This document shows, one piece after another, positions 45,191 through 58,064 of a DNA stretch of 64,000 nucleotides. The notes below the pieces were generated by a model. It ran no database searches, was not told where the DNA came from, and saw only the letters and a list, made by a program, of their open reading frames with translations. Numbering within the stretch: position 1 is the stretch's first letter; each line of letters opens with the position of its first letter. The stretch lies in contig NC_052664.1 in assembly GCF_016802725.1 (NCBI RefSeq), positions 27,917,275 to 27,981,274 on the forward strand, given 5' to 3'. Made by a program: the position numbers and the translations under genes. Source of the stretch: Solenopsis invicta (taxonomy: Eukaryota; Arthropoda; Insecta; Hymenoptera; Formicidae).

Positions 45191-48100
45191 GTACATCTCC
45201 ATTAAATTTAAGATATCTTATTGCTAATAAATGTATTTTGTTTTTAATGAATGTAGCCAATTTACCATACACAAAAAGTTGGGAAATTTATGAAATATCA
45301 GAGAAAGATAATATTATTATAACTAAATGTTTTCTGTAATATTAATGAATATGTAATAAAAATATCAAATAAAATTTTTTTTATTTATTAATTTGTTGTT
45401 TTTTAATAATATTTTATAATACTTTAGTTAATTAATAATATTTAACATTAAAAGAAAATAATGTTAACATTTTTTCTATGTATAGATACATAATTCTTAA
45501 CATTTATGTATCTTTAATTTTATATTTTAATTTTATCAATATATTGAATAATTACTTTTAAAATATGTAACAGTAACATATTGTTTCATTAAAATTTAAC
45601 ATTACAAATACGTTAATTTAACAAAATTTAATTTTAAATTGTATCAAATGTTTTATTTTGTGTCAAATTTTTACATGATATTTGTGTTAATTTTACGTTT
45701 TGATTTTATCAATATATAAAACAACTATTTTCATAAAATATAAAAACATCATACTATTTTACTTAAATTTTACATTATAAATGTATCTAAGTGACACTAA
45801 ATATGTTTGCAAAATTATGTGATAGTGTTACGTTTTTTGTGTTAATTTATTAATAAATATTTACGCGATTGACTAACATATTTGCCTTATGTAAAATTAA
45901 CATAAAAATTTGGGTGGACCGTTTGGGACATGCAGAATGTGTTAAATTTAACACAAATTTATTTAAAGAAAGTAGATATTCAGGAAGATGGCTTGTAGAT
46001 TTTAATAATTGGAATTTAGAAATAGATTTTTGAATTATGATTTTAAATTTTAAGAAAATAAATTAGAAGAGAACATTTTTAGAGAAATAAGTTTGAAGGA
46101 ATTAAATTACGAGAAAAATAATTTTTAAATAAATTAAATTTAAAGAGAATAATTCTGAGAGGAATAAATTGCGATAAGAATTATACATATTCTAGAAATT
46201 AACTTTCAAGAAAATAAATTTCTATTTTAGATAGGTTTCGATGGAACCCTATGATTTTAACTAATTGTAAGATTTAGTCCGCCCGTGATCTTACTAATAA
46301 TCTACAAGTTGGTGAGTTGCCTATGATGAGCGCCTTACCGATTATTAAGTAAGGTAAAAATGATACTATATTCTTTTACATGTAAATGCAACGTATTGTT
46401 TGCTTATATTTCATAACAAATATTATATTGTCTTATTTTTACAAAATATACTTTTACACTGACAAAAGAGTAGTTGGCATCTGTAACTACAATTATATAA
46501 TTGAATGTTAAAGTTTAATAATTATGGTTAAAAGCTCCATTTTTATATTATTGCTATTACTTAACTAGTAACAATAAAACACAATGTGTTATATTAACAA
46601 AAAGGTAGAACACATTGTATGCTATTATTACTTACAGTAATAGTATATATGAAGAGAAGAAAGTACAAAAAATTTTAGATTTATAAAACATTAAATAATC
46701 TATTGTAAGTTCTAAAATAGGTTTATTGTGCAAGAAAAATGATATGTTATGTGAAGAAGTTATTGTTGAGCTAAGAACTAAATGAATAATTGTGATTTTT
46801 AATAAGAAATTAGATTTTTAATAAGAATTTTAATAAGAAACTAGTACTCTACGGCTGTTATTTTCTTATAATGTTGGATTGATTAAAATTGAACATTTAT
46901 TGTTAAAAGGCAATTTAGTTTCTAAATAATTTTATGTTTGTTTCTCTTATCTTAGTATAAAATTAGTTTAGTTATACAAAGAGCAGCCAAAGATTTGTTT
47001 ATTTTAGTTTTTAATTTTGAAATAAATGCAATAAATACGTATAATTATTTTTATTTAATAATCCTTTTAAAACATTTAAATTTTTTACTAAAATTTAAAA
47101 AATATATATAAATTTAGCTGTAAAAACTTTGTTAAAAACTAAATGCATCGACAAATGGTACATATATTTACACATATTATGTATCAATATTATCAATATA
47201 TAAAATTCTTGCATATAACAAAGAACTTAAGTTTTTATTTAATCAAAACGTCAAAACAAAGACTGAACAGGTATTAAAAACTATGATCTTTTGTAATTGT
47301 CACCATTTGCCCCCTAAGGTGTCACTATTTGCCCCACATTAGGGGCAAATAGTGACAAATGTAGACTTGAATTTTTATGAAAAATTAACTCTTATACATG
47401 ACTTATGCAATCTTTAATGAACTTTTTCATATATTTTAAGGTGAAAAATATCTGTTTAGTAAAAAATTATATCTTAAAAACTTAAAATCTGCTTGGAGGA
47501 GAAAGAGAAAAAAATCCGTCATTATTTACCCTCCTCTCCCTTACTGTAAAAAAAAAATTGTCAAATTACCGTAGATTGTATTTTCAATATGTTTACTGCA
47601 TGTTAAATATTGTACACAACTATGTACGTTCATTTTTTCAACCTTATAAACATATATAAGATTTTATATAGATACATAAAACCGTGAAGTGTATAACATA
47701 ATTACCCTGCAGTGATATACATATTTTCAGTAATTGAAAGTAGCATGATATACGTGACATGGGTCATTAGGGCCAACCTAATTTTGAAACTCTTAAAATG
47801 TTAGAAAAATTCTATTTAAATTCACATGTATTTTTTAAGGTCTCTACGAAATTATTTTGTTATGTAGAAAGGAATAAGAGACCAGGTGTACAGATATATG
47901 AAAAATAAGAATCATTAGACATGAAAGGCTCGTGTGTACCATTGCAGAATTAAAATCGAGAAGAGACGAACAATCATAGCGGATCTTAGTAATCAGATAA
48001 TAATTTATATATGATTTTATATACATTTTCTTGTTCTTCGAACAGGGTGCTGTCATTATTAGTTTTAAAACGTAGCCATTAAAGCAGAAAGATTATATAT

Positions 48101-48370
48101 CACATTAAATTGATAATGTATAATATGCTAAGAAGCATCTATTGACCTTTCATAAAATATTGATAATTGTTTGTTTAATTAATTTTAAATTACTATTTTG
48201 TTATAAAACTATAACAATATGGGGAATCATCTTAGTGATATATTTGCAAAATTAAATTTGGAAAAAAATTCTTATATTATTATTAAGAAAAATATTTTTA
48301 TCTGCATTATGTGTAAAACACTTAGAAATAAAATTAATCAAAATAAATGTTTACAAAATTTCTTTAAATT
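45191..48370. other. Long AT-rich region, no gene recognised
   Basis: Dominated by AAATTTAACA-like words (45240-45960), a purine-rich block (46030-46240) and a short perfect palindrome built on GTCACTATTTGCCCC (47327-47365) with a second partial copy at 47297. No coding domain seen. Confidence 0.4.
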
Positions 48371-48378
48371 GAACTCAC

Positions 48379-48491
48379 CGTTGCACGTTGCTGTGAATCA
48401 CTGCCAAAATGAAGGGCCTATCTCCGAAGAGACAAAGAAATTTTTGCTGACCTCTCCTTCGACGTTTAGTACCTTGCCTCGAAATTACGTA
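48379..48491 (-). other. Exon-like repeat, copy 1
   Basis: On minus: acceptor-like TATAAAAG, an open stretch (TKRRRRGQQKF...LFGDRPF...IHSNVQR) and a GTGAG donor. A second diverged copy is at 49111-49211 with gaps in multiples of three in this frame. The plus strand is also open (HVAVNHCQNEGPISEETKKF), so the coding strand is undecided. No family recognised. Confidence 0.3.
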
Positions 48492-48785
48492 CTTTTATAG
48501 GTATCTGTATGTCAAAAATAATTCAATTGAGTAGGGAAAACAATTATTCCTAAATTATAATGTAAAAACATTGCTGTATAAAATATTACACATTTAGCAT
48601 GGTAACATTTTAAATAAAGGATAAAACGATTTTTTAAATATATCTCAAACTTAGATTTATCTAAGTTTAACAAATATTATTTAGAGATTTTTTTGCAATA
48701 AATTCTTTACAGTTTTTCAGGGGGGGGGGAAGGGAAAATATAGATGCTAGTAAGCATCAAGTATTATTAAATTAATTTTAATTTA

Positions 48786-48985
48786 ATAAAAAGTGTTATT
48801 ACTAACTCTTATTCGATCATAACTGTGTTATATGACCGAAAGTAACGGCGCGCAGTTTGATTGAGTCTGAGAAAGTATATAAAATCACACGTATATATAA
48901 AAGCACTAAGATCTAGCTATGACCGAATAAGCCTTCTTATTTGAATTTGTATGTTAGACACATGTATCGGTCGAATATCTCTCTA
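48786..48985. repeat. Small repeat (family copy 3, inverted)
   Basis: Reverse complement of 27841-28036 with moderate divergence. No FAS sequence accompanies it here, which shows the repeat moves independently. Confidence 0.75.
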
Positions 48986-49110
48986 ACTTAGAGATTTTAT
49001 TTCGACCAAACTGTTTTATATTAACGTATCATCTTAGCGCAATTATTTAAAATTTTCCTCAATTTGTGATGCTATTATTATACAATATTATAAAAAGATT
49101 TTTTAAACTC

Positions 49111-49211
49111 ATCGTTGCACGTTGCTGTGAATTGCTGCCAAAAAGAAGAACTTATCTCCAAAGAGACGAAGAGATTTCTGACCTCTCCTTCGACTTTTGA
49201 TATCTTTTATA
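49111..49211 (-). other. Exon-like repeat, copy 2
   Basis: Diverged copy of 48379-48491. Minus frame SRRRGQKSLRLFGDKFF...AAIHSNVQR. The donor GT of copy 1 is AT here. The following TATAGGTATCTGTATGTTG is shared with copy 1, so the duplication is about 160 bp. Confidence 0.3.
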
Positions 49212-49388
49212 GGTATCTGTATGTTGAAAATGATTCAATTGAGTGGGGGGGAAACAATTAAAGTATGGCCGAAAAACTTCGTCTGTATACGTTGAAGGTC
49301 ATTTTACAATTACGTAACATGTACACGATACTTTCCCTGCGTTAACTTCGTAAGCGGATGTCACGCGAAGATTGCGAGTAGCGAATAG

Positions 49389-49785
49389 CTAACAAACAGT
49401 TTCTACGACTTGTTACAGCATTGAGGGGGGTGATACGCGCGGAAGAAACCGAAGAACTATTCCTTCACGCGCGGTCAACAAACTATTTATTTTCTCCTGC
49501 TTCCGCTCGTAGCCACTGGTCCCCTGTGAGAATTTGACATAGAGGAAGTTTGCACCAAATTCTCGCTATTATCTCTACTCTACACTCTCAATATCTCCCG
49601 CTCTCTACTTCGGGATACCGGCGGTAGTTTAGAAAGTGTTCCCCGCGAGCGGGGCAGGAACAGGAAAATACTCCCTTTGACCCCTCGATCGCACATCCTC
49701 ATACTTACGTCAATCGTCACGGCGGTACCTCCCGCGCGTATCTCTCCTCTCCGCGCTCCAACAGGTCGAAGAAACTATTTATTAG
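49389..49785. mobile_element. MITE-like element with about 26-bp imperfect TIRs
   Basis: CTAACAAACAGTTTCTACGA at the left corresponds to the complement of TCGAAGAAACTATTTATTAG at the right, about 21 of 26 matched. The interior is GC-rich (CCCGCGCGTATC and others), with no coding capacity. No target duplication identified. Confidence 0.5.
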
Positions 49786-52700
49786 TTACCATTACGTATT
49801 TTGACTATGTGTATTGAGGAGTTAATAAAGTAATATTTTTGTAATTTATATGAAATTATGTATATAAGATTAAAATTTTAAAGCTCTGATGAAAACATAA
49901 ATTAAATTCATTATAAAATACAAATATATACATCCAATAAAAGGACGGCAAACGCAGGTAAACGTGTGCAAATTATATTTCTCACGTATGATATCCTTCA
50001 ACTTAATATTATGTATCTTGTGAATCCATAATGCATCTATTTGTATATGAATACGTTTCGGTTTTTTTTTTAACCACCTTTAGCGTTTTATAAATAATTA
50101 AAAATCGAAACTTTTACAACATTAGAACTTATAAATATTAAAATACCCGCTTTACGTCCCTCATTTGGCCGATACGTGCGAGTCAATACCCAAAGTTATT
50201 GTAAATTTGGAAATCGTTATTATTAAACTTTTATTTAGCGTTATTTTCAATTCAATCATATTAAATTCTATGTCTTTTAAAAATTGCGTTGTTTCGTTGC
50301 GCTTTGTGATGTATTATTGCCTTTTAAACGTATTAAATTGGCAAGGACAACATTATCTCTTTTTATGTTATCTTTTTCTCTCTCTCTAATTAGCGCGAAT
50401 TTGATATCATATAGGAAGTGCGTAGTTGCTCCATTATTTGAGTATTACTTGTCTATCTAATTATGTCTTAATGATACTAAAATACAATGCTTATAAAAGT
50501 TGCAAAATAAGGATATGAGAATTATATAACAATGCAATATTAGAGTAAAAATTAAAGACATATTGGAGGTATTGCAATTTATGTCGGTTAAAGAAAGAAT
50601 TGTATACAATGTTTGTATTTTTGTACATAAAATGATTGGAAAGTGTCTGAGTTACTTAAAAAATAAAATATAAAATATTTCAATCGCGCTCTCTCTCTGA
50701 GCGGAGCCAGCAGGCAGATTCGAGTGCATAAACTTTCGTGCAATCTCAAACACCTACAAATTGGATTTTTGAACAATTTTCTATTTTCTCTTAATGGTTT
50801 TTCCTCTACAATAAATTATTTTCTAGAAATACCGATTGTGCAGTCACATTTTCGAGATTCTAAACTATTATTTGAAAAAAGATTATTGAAAAATATTCAT
50901 TGGAACCAAAGTTATAGCATCTCAAAGTTGAAAAAGTCTCCCAAACCGGCAAATGTGTTAACGGATCGGTGTGTTTAAAGGTTAAAGAAACGAAAAAAGA
51001 CATATTTACTTTTTTGGCTACTGTATGCCGTAATGCGTATATGAATTCGACATATAAAGTATCATGTAGTGAGAGAGGTGGTAAGATGGTAAACCAGTTA
51101 CGTTACAAGTATATAATACTACTGTTGTGGTTTTACAACCTTGCATAATGCTCACTGGATAAGGAAATTATTGTCAATAGATTTTTTCCAAATAAAATAC
51201 ACTTTATAAAATGTTTATTGTGTTTTGTGATACTTATTATTCTATAACATCTGCGAGAAAAATCATTAATTGTAATTTTTATGACAGTAGTTATTAATAT
51301 TTTACGACTGCACTTCTATCTCACAAATGTTTTTCTCTTTTCACTAAATTATAAATTACATATATTCGAAAAACATCTATAGGATAATTGCTAGAACTTT
51401 ATGACTAACAAACTGGTGTTGATAAAAAATGTATCCCGTTTATATTTACTGAGTTATTTAAAAAAAAAGTAAACTGATAATAATTTAAAAAAATTATTTT
51501 TTTCCATCAATGATTGATTTAACAATTATTTAGTTACACAAAATAATGTATAGCTTATTCACGTTAGCCATTAATATTTGTCAATCAATAATTAATTAAA
51601 CCAATATTTAGTTAAACATATTAAACTAAACATTTTAATTTTTCAACAAATTTTAATACTTACATTGTGAGAATGTTTCAGAGGTTTTATGTTCTATAAA
51701 AATTCTCACAGTCATTTAAAACGCATTATTTTTATCGATTAATTTTAAGTAGCATAGCTTTGCATAAAAAATTCAATCGCTGAGTCAGGCCAAGCGTATT
51801 TGGCTGTTGCAATTCTACTCTCCGGTCCTATTTATAAAACAGGTATCTTATCGCAATTATCGCGTTAGCGACATTGATGTTGACTTATCAATCCCACATC
51901 CATGTTAATTTGCGTATCGCCCAATAAACATGCTCGTTTTCGCGCGCGTTCCAGAAATCACGCAACCGCGTGGCCCGCGTATGCCACCCGGTTCGCACAG
52001 AGTAAATGATTTCTTCAAACTTAATAAATATTATTGTATCCAAACAAATTTGTTATTTGGAATGGTCCAAACAAATCAATGTGTGAATCAATTAATACGA
52101 TTATTTGAATTTGGATCAATATATATTCTCGTCTTAAATAAATCATTTGAATAAATCGTTTGAAACAAAAGATATAATATTTTTGACTAAGTAATATATT
52201 TTGCCATTTTCATATAAATAAATTATTTCTTTAATTGTTTTCGTATAGTTATTGTAATCGAATAATATATTATTTGGTTGAAAGATATTACTTTAAATAA
52301 TAGTGTTATTTCTGTCAAATAATAGAAATTTTTTTAACAAAACAATAAAATTTTTATTACACAAACAAATGTTTCGTATAAGTATATGTTATTTTAATGA
52401 AACAAATTTCAGATAAATAAATAAAAATACTGAATCTAAAGAAACCTTTTTCTCTATGTATCGTCAAGCACCGCGTATCTCGTTTACGCTGGATATACTA
52501 TTGTTAATATTTCTATCCGCATAGATAATTCGCGTTTCATGCTAGTTGTCAGTACATCTCTGTGTGATTTCAATTATATACAACTCGTTATAATATTTTA
52601 TTGTTAACCATTATTTTTACCATTGAAACAAATTCATACTTTGTTGCTTTGTTAAAATTTAGTACTCAAACTTGAAGAGCCCGTGTCGGCAAGCTAACCA

Positions 52701-54150
52701 GCGGAAAATCGGTTTATTTCAACTAGATTTATGTCCTGAGGAGATGTTGCTTTAATCATCGATTTGTTTAATAATTTTTCCCAATAGTTTGTTTTTTATA
52801 CACTTCCATTGAAGAGTGAAGGCCGACATTAAACAAACTTTTAATTTGCAATTCGCAAAACATGTTTATCTTCTTACAACTTTATTCAAGCTTCGTGGTA
52901 AAGGTCATTTTAAACTCCATAAACATGATGATAAATAAACGATTGTAAATTGTCGTTCGAAGATAAAATCCTCCCTCGTCAATTTCATTGATTAAAAAAT
53001 ACGTAGTACGTTTTTTTTTGTCGAAATTTCGTTTTTACTTCATATAAAGTCAATGTCATATCTCAATTGCGTAAAGATGATGATAAACATATCATATATT
53101 TACTTTACATAAGAGACTAAAATAAGCCTGTATCATCACGGGAAGCCGTCTGTGATATCACTAACGTCACTCACTTCCCTCCTACTACGGCGCACATTGC
53201 TGTAGTTGTTTACAATGTTTTTGATTTACAATGTTTGGTTAACCTATAGCAGGGGTTAACTCCAATCAGTCGATTACAATGTTTTTTTGGTAGATCTTTT
53301 CTTCTTCTTTAATTACGTCTATTTAAAATCATTATTTTAGTTGATCTCAATCAAATAAAAAATTATAGCACTGCAAGAACTATTAGAATAGTCAACGCAA
53401 TGTCAAAGATCTCATTATTTGCATTATTTTTTACTTTTTTTAAATTTTATTATATGTTCATATTTTGATTTTTATTTTATTTGAATTCTATTATAAAATT
53501 TACAACTTTTATATTAATCTTTTTCTTATTAATTTGTTCATAGTTTTAGCACCTATTTCTATTAATGGTAAATAAATGGTAAAATCATATTTTAATTTTG
53601 TATTTTTTCTCTTACACCTTACACATACATAGGTATATTGCAAAATGCTCTTCTAAAAAAAGTAGTTCACAGATGTAAAAAAGTTGGGCATTCTTGACTT
53701 ATGGCCAGAGCACAGATTGTTGCAGTCACTTAAAAGTGCGATTTTATAGCAAAAACTTTGGAAACTGTATTTATAGCATATTTTTGATAAACGTATCATT
53801 AAATATATTTGTGTGCTTAAGTGCGCGTACGCATGCATGCATGCATGTGCATGTGGGGCATTTCACGTAAAAAGGGTCCAGCTAAAAATAAACTGTTTGG
53901 GATTTCTAAAATGATAATAAAAACATGTTAGTTGATGTATTGTATAAGGTTAATGATAAAAAAAGTATTATATTACATTTAAGACGGAAAATTTCGTGAT
54001 ATGGAAAAGAAAATTCTTTTGGAAGAAATCAGAATGTGTTTGGTTGAACATATATGAGGGTGTTTCAACCAACTAAAATGTGTAGGCGTATCGATATTAG
54101 AGAGTATTAAGACAAGGTTGTATTAATTTATTGTAATGGCTCAAGAAATA
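49786..54150. other. Long AT-rich region, no gene recognised
   Basis: Short open frames (for example 50165-50389, 50724-50978, 51930-52154) have no recognisable domain or splice context. A GCATGCATGCATGCATGTGC microsatellite-like run is at 53831-53850. Confidence 0.4.
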
Positions 54151-55472
54151 CGAGGTGTGTTCAAAAAGTATCGCGAATTTTGTGTTTTTTCAAAAATTAT
54201 TTATTTATTCATGAATATCTATTTTGTCCCCTTCAAAGTAATCCCCATGAGATATTATACACTTGTGCCAACGGTTTTTCCAATCTTCGAAGCACTTCAA
54301 AAAATCATTTTTTTTTATCTTGTTCAGCTCCTCCTTCGATGCCGTCTTTATCTCGTTAAGCGTAGCGTAACGTCGTCCTTTCATGGGCCTCTTCAGTTTA
54401 AGGAACAAGAAAAAGTCACAGGGGGCCAGATCTGGGGAATACGGTGGCTGCGGCATCATTAGTGTGTTGTTTTTGGCCAAAAAGTCGCGCACAAGCAACG
54501 ATGTGTGAGCAGGGGCGTTATCGTGGTGCAAAAGCCAATTTTTGTTCTTCCACAAATCCGGGCGTTTCTGGCGGATTGCTTCGCGCAAATTGCGCATAAC
54601 TTGCAGGTAATATTCCTTATTGACCGTTCTACCCTGTGGCAAGAACTCATGATGCACCACGCCCCTGCAATCGAAGAAAACTGTCAGCAAAACTTTCACA
54701 TTCGACCGAACTTGGCGCGCTTTTTTCGGTCTTGGTTCGTGCGGCAGCTTCCATTGAGATGATTGAGCTTTGGTTTCCACGTCATAACCATAAACCCACG
54801 ATTCGTCACCAGTTATGACCCTCTGGAGCAAATTTGGGTCGTCGCGGACAGAGTCCAACATCTCATTAGCAATGTTCATGCGATGCTGTTTTTGGTCGCA
54901 ATTGAGCAATTTTGGTACGAATTTCGCGGCGACCCGTCTCATGCCCAAATCATTGATAAAAATCGAATGGCACGAGCCAATCGATATGTTCAGGTCCTCA
55001 GCAACTTCTCTAACGGTGATTCGACGATTGGCCAATACCATTTTCTCCACTTCATTAATTTTTTCGTCTGTTGTTGAAGTGCTCGGGCGTCCGGCACGCT
55101 CTTCGTCGTTCACATCTTCTCGGCCTTCTGAGAACATTTTGTACCACCGATAAACGTTGCTTCGGTCCAAGGTAGCTTCTCCGTATGCCACAGTCAACAT
55201 TCGGAATGCATCCGCGCACTTAATTTCGTTTTTCACACAAAATTTGATACAGGTTCTTTGATCCATTTTTTTGAATAGGTAAAAATCGAAGACGATCCAA
55301 AACACGTGCAAGCAAAGCAGCTGTCAACAATTAAGTGAACATTCAAAATGGCCGAGCTTGTCGGCATAAGTGAGAGACATGAGTACCAACATAACGCCAC
55401 AAAAAGATCGAAATTCGAATATACGTAACCCGCGAAAATTCAAAATTCGCGATACTTTTTGAACACACCTCG
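54151..55472 (-). mobile_element. Complete mariner element with perfect TIRs
   Basis: The terminal 32 bp at 54151-54182 and 55441-55472 are exact reverse complements (outer end CGAGGTGTGTTCAAAAAGTA). TA flanks both ends (54149-54150 and 55473-55474), the canonical mariner target duplication. Length 1322 bp, typical for the group. Perfect ends and an intact transposase imply very recent insertion. Confidence 0.96.
54205..55266 (-). CDS. Mariner transposase, apparently intact
   Basis: 353 codons from MDQRTCIKFCVKNEIKCADA to GDKIDIHE. The upstream 15 in-frame codons lie outside the usual start and are not included. The N-terminal half has the two helix-turn-helix regions (RMLTVAYGEATLDRSNVYRW; EVAEDLNISIGSCHSI). 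The catalytic DD34D triad is complete: TGDESWVYGYD, HHDNAPAH and YSPDLAPCD, the last two 34 residues apart. It cuts and pastes the element at TA sites by binding the TIRs. No stop, frameshift or motif loss was found. Confidence 0.96.
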   Translation of the reverse strand: MDQRTCIKFCVKNEIKCADAFRMLTVAYGEATLDRSNVYRWYKMFSEGREDVNDEERAGRPSTSTTDEKINEVEKMVLANRRITVREVAEDLNISIGSCHSIFINDLGMRRVAAKFVPKLLNCDQKQHRMNIANEMLDSVRDDPNLLQRVITGDESWVYGYDVETKAQSSQWKLPHEPRPKKARQVRSNVKVLLTVFFDCRGVVHHEFLPQGRTVNKEYYLQVMRNLREAIRQKRPDLWKNKNWLLHHDNAPAHTSLLVRDFLAKNNTLMMPQPPYSPDLAPCDFFLFLKLKRPMKGRRYATLNEIKTASKEELNKIKKNDFLKCFEDWKNRWHKCIISHGDYFEGDKIDIHE

Positions 55473-55474
55473 TA

Positions 55475-56409
55475 TTTCGCTTTACATGCATGTTTTTATT
55501 GTTTTCATATACTTACACCAATTGCCCGTATATCTATTGCAGTAGAATTATACATATGGTTCTAACAGCCGGTCTTATAAATTAAGCTCGCGCGAGAAAC
55601 GGTAAAAAATTTTCATTCATTATCACTCAGCACATCTACGATTTACAGCACAGACTTTAGGGAGATTAATGTATACGGAATCACAAAAATATGTATCAAA
55701 ACATTGTAAACAAAAAAATTTATATTAAACATTATCGTGAAACAACTGACATGTAATTACTTGTACAGTCGTTATAAAATTTTAAAACAAATATCATATA
55801 ACGACTAATTTGTACGGAGACGTATAGACGTTATAAATGCTGCAAATAGTTGTATAATCAATATTAACCTTTTAGTCGTATTTTCCAGTATGTAAAATGC
55901 AGAGTTGGATTTAAGTTAATACATTTTTTTAACTAAATTAAGTTAAAGTTAATGATTTATAAAATTAATTTAACGTTAAAAATTACATGAACAAAAAACT
56001 AACTAGTTAAAAATTACGTTAAACGTAAATTAACTTGAGTTAAATTAGAAATTAATTTTGAAAAACATTATTCATATTAAATTACAAAATCGTAATTTTT
56101 TAAAGTTACATTACTCAAAACGATTATAATATGAAATCAACAAGCAAACTTAATATTTTATTTGTAAAATAAGTTTGTATAATATAAACAAAGAAATCTT
56201 ATGTCTTATACGGGAATATATTTTTCTCTCATAATTTTTTCTTATACATAGATAAATTTTTAATTTGGAAAAAAGTTAATGAATTAAAGTTAATGTGTTT
56301 AAAAAATAACTAGTTAAAGTTAAAAATTAAATTATTAAAAATTAATTAAATTAATTAAGTCATTTGTGCTACGACAACTTGCGCAATTTGATTGACATCA
56401 CGTTTTTAC
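55475..56409. other. AT-rich, nothing recognised
   Basis: Contains a 55960-56350 stretch of AGTTAAAGTTAATGA-like repeats of low complexity. Confidence 0.4.
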
Positions 56410-56792
56410 TTTTATCAGGAGGCGCGGTCGCGTCTCGCGGTATTTTTTTTTTTTTTTTTTCATCATCAGCGTTAGCGTCATCATCAGCGTCAGCGAGAAA
56501 GACCAGCGCCTCTTTTACGCGAGTCAGCGAGTTCAAGCATAATGAGATTATCAGATCTCAGTAACGGCTGAACCGATCAAGTTCCGAGTAGTCTCAATCG
56601 ATAGCTTGGGGAAAATTGCATAATAAAAGTGTTTTTATTTTTTCTCTCCGTGCCCTACGAGCGGAGATATCGCGACGCAAAGTCCAAATCTCGACGATTT
56701 ACATTTAAGATACGTCATTATTATTATCGTCGCCAAGCGAATCTTGTCCAGTACATTTTTTCGACACGAGTAACGAGTGGCGCTCGTTACTA
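56410..56792. repeat. Interspersed repeat, diverged inverted copy
   Basis: Reverse complement of about 26890-27230, with an inserted T-run and a TCATCATCAGCGTTAGCG patch near 56440-56490. It shares CAGTAACGGCTGAACCGATC and GCGGAGATATCGCGACGC with the complement of the other copies. Confidence 0.7.
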
Positions 56793-56800
56793 CACTATAT

Positions 56801-57063
56801 TAGAGTCCCTAGAAGTGGAGAGTCTGGACATTTCGGGGTTCCACGTGATTGGACTGCACCTAAAATGGCAGCACCAATACGGATCCTTATTTAATCCTCT
56901 TTAGCCAAAGCGATAACAGCATACAACACGTTTATGTGCACACAATGATAAACATACACACACATAAGGTATACATATGTATACATATATGTACATACAC
57001 TGACATATTCATCACCGACATTTTAGGGGCAGATGTCCAGACTCTCTACTTCTAGGGACTCTA
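56801..57063. mobile_element. 263-bp hAT-type MITE
   Basis: TAGAGTCCCTAGAAG...GTCTGGACAT at the left and its near-exact complement at the right form 31-bp TIRs with one mismatch. CACTATAT flanks both sides (56793-56800 and 57064-57071), an 8-bp duplication as made by hAT transposases. It is inserted in or next to the preceding interspersed repeat. Non-coding. Confidence 0.88.
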
Positions 57064-57071
57064 CACTATAT

Positions 57072-57459
57072 CAGCCCGCATGCAACCATGTGATGCATCA
57101 CGATGGCCGCGAGTGTCGCGACAATGATTGTCGTGATATCATGGCTTTCCTAACCCGTAACCTGAACTGAATCGGCAATATATCTCGGTTTGCGGGACAG
57201 ACGACATTCTTTTTGCCGATCGTCGCTAAGAGAAACTTGTATACGTTTTCGGCACGGAGTGGTGCTCATTATAGCCGTTTTATGTGATTATGGGTGCGTT
57301 CCTTTTCATGCATAACATAACATGCGATTCACGCATAACATAACATGCGATACATCATTTATCCTTGTTGTTTTTCAACTAACTAACGTTAAACGAGGAT
57401 ATATAATGCATTATGCACGTCATGCGCATCTCATGTGATGTGATGCATGTATATCGTAT
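57072..57459. other. Spacer with CATAACATAACATGCGAT direct repeat
   Basis: CGCATAACATAACATGCGAT-type units at about 57310 and 57333. Nothing else recognised. Confidence 0.4.
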
Positions 57460-57965
57460 GGTACTATTTCTGCATTTTAACAGAGAAATTTTTCTATGCT
57501 AACCCATGTGGTACTCTCTTTAATTCTATACAAAACCTAAGTGATTCTATTTCTGCATTTTCATTGAAAAATCTTCCTATTCCTAACCCAAGTAGTATTT
57601 ACCCAAGTGGTACTATTTGTGTATTTTAACAGAAAAATTTTTCTATGCTAACCTATGTGGTAATTACGTTTAACTTTAAGTCTACAAAAGTATATTATTG
57701 CTTAACACTACAAAACGCGTGATATCAGTACAAAATTACCTTTTCAAAGAAAGGTAAAAAAAGGCGGTATTTATGTGTGTGCGCGCACCTTATCTTTAAT
57801 TTTACCTAAAAACACAAGTGATACTATTTCTGTATTTTAACAAAGAAATTTTTCTATGCTAACCCATGTGGTACTCTCTTTAATTTCTATACAAAACCTA
57901 AGTGATTGTATTTCTGCATTTTCATTGAAAAATCTTCCTATTTCTAACCCAAGTAGTATTTACTT
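57460..57965. repeat. About 140-bp direct repeat of the ACCCAAGTGGTA family
   Basis: 57465-57600 and 57825-57960 are close direct copies. Between them is TATCAGTACAAAATTACC, the same terminal motif as the 24533 fold-back, so the blocks come from the same repeat family. Confidence 0.75.
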
Positions 57966-58064
57966 AAAAATAAATATTTTTTATTTATTTAATCCAACCT
58001 AAATGTATTCTTCCCAAAAAATGTATGAAATCTTTAAATTGCGCCATTTATAAAGAGAATATGT

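Noticed and set aside
48219..48500. 93-codon plus-strand protein
   Set aside because: Overlaps the exon-like repeat; no start context, and most of it is AT-rich low-complexity sequence.
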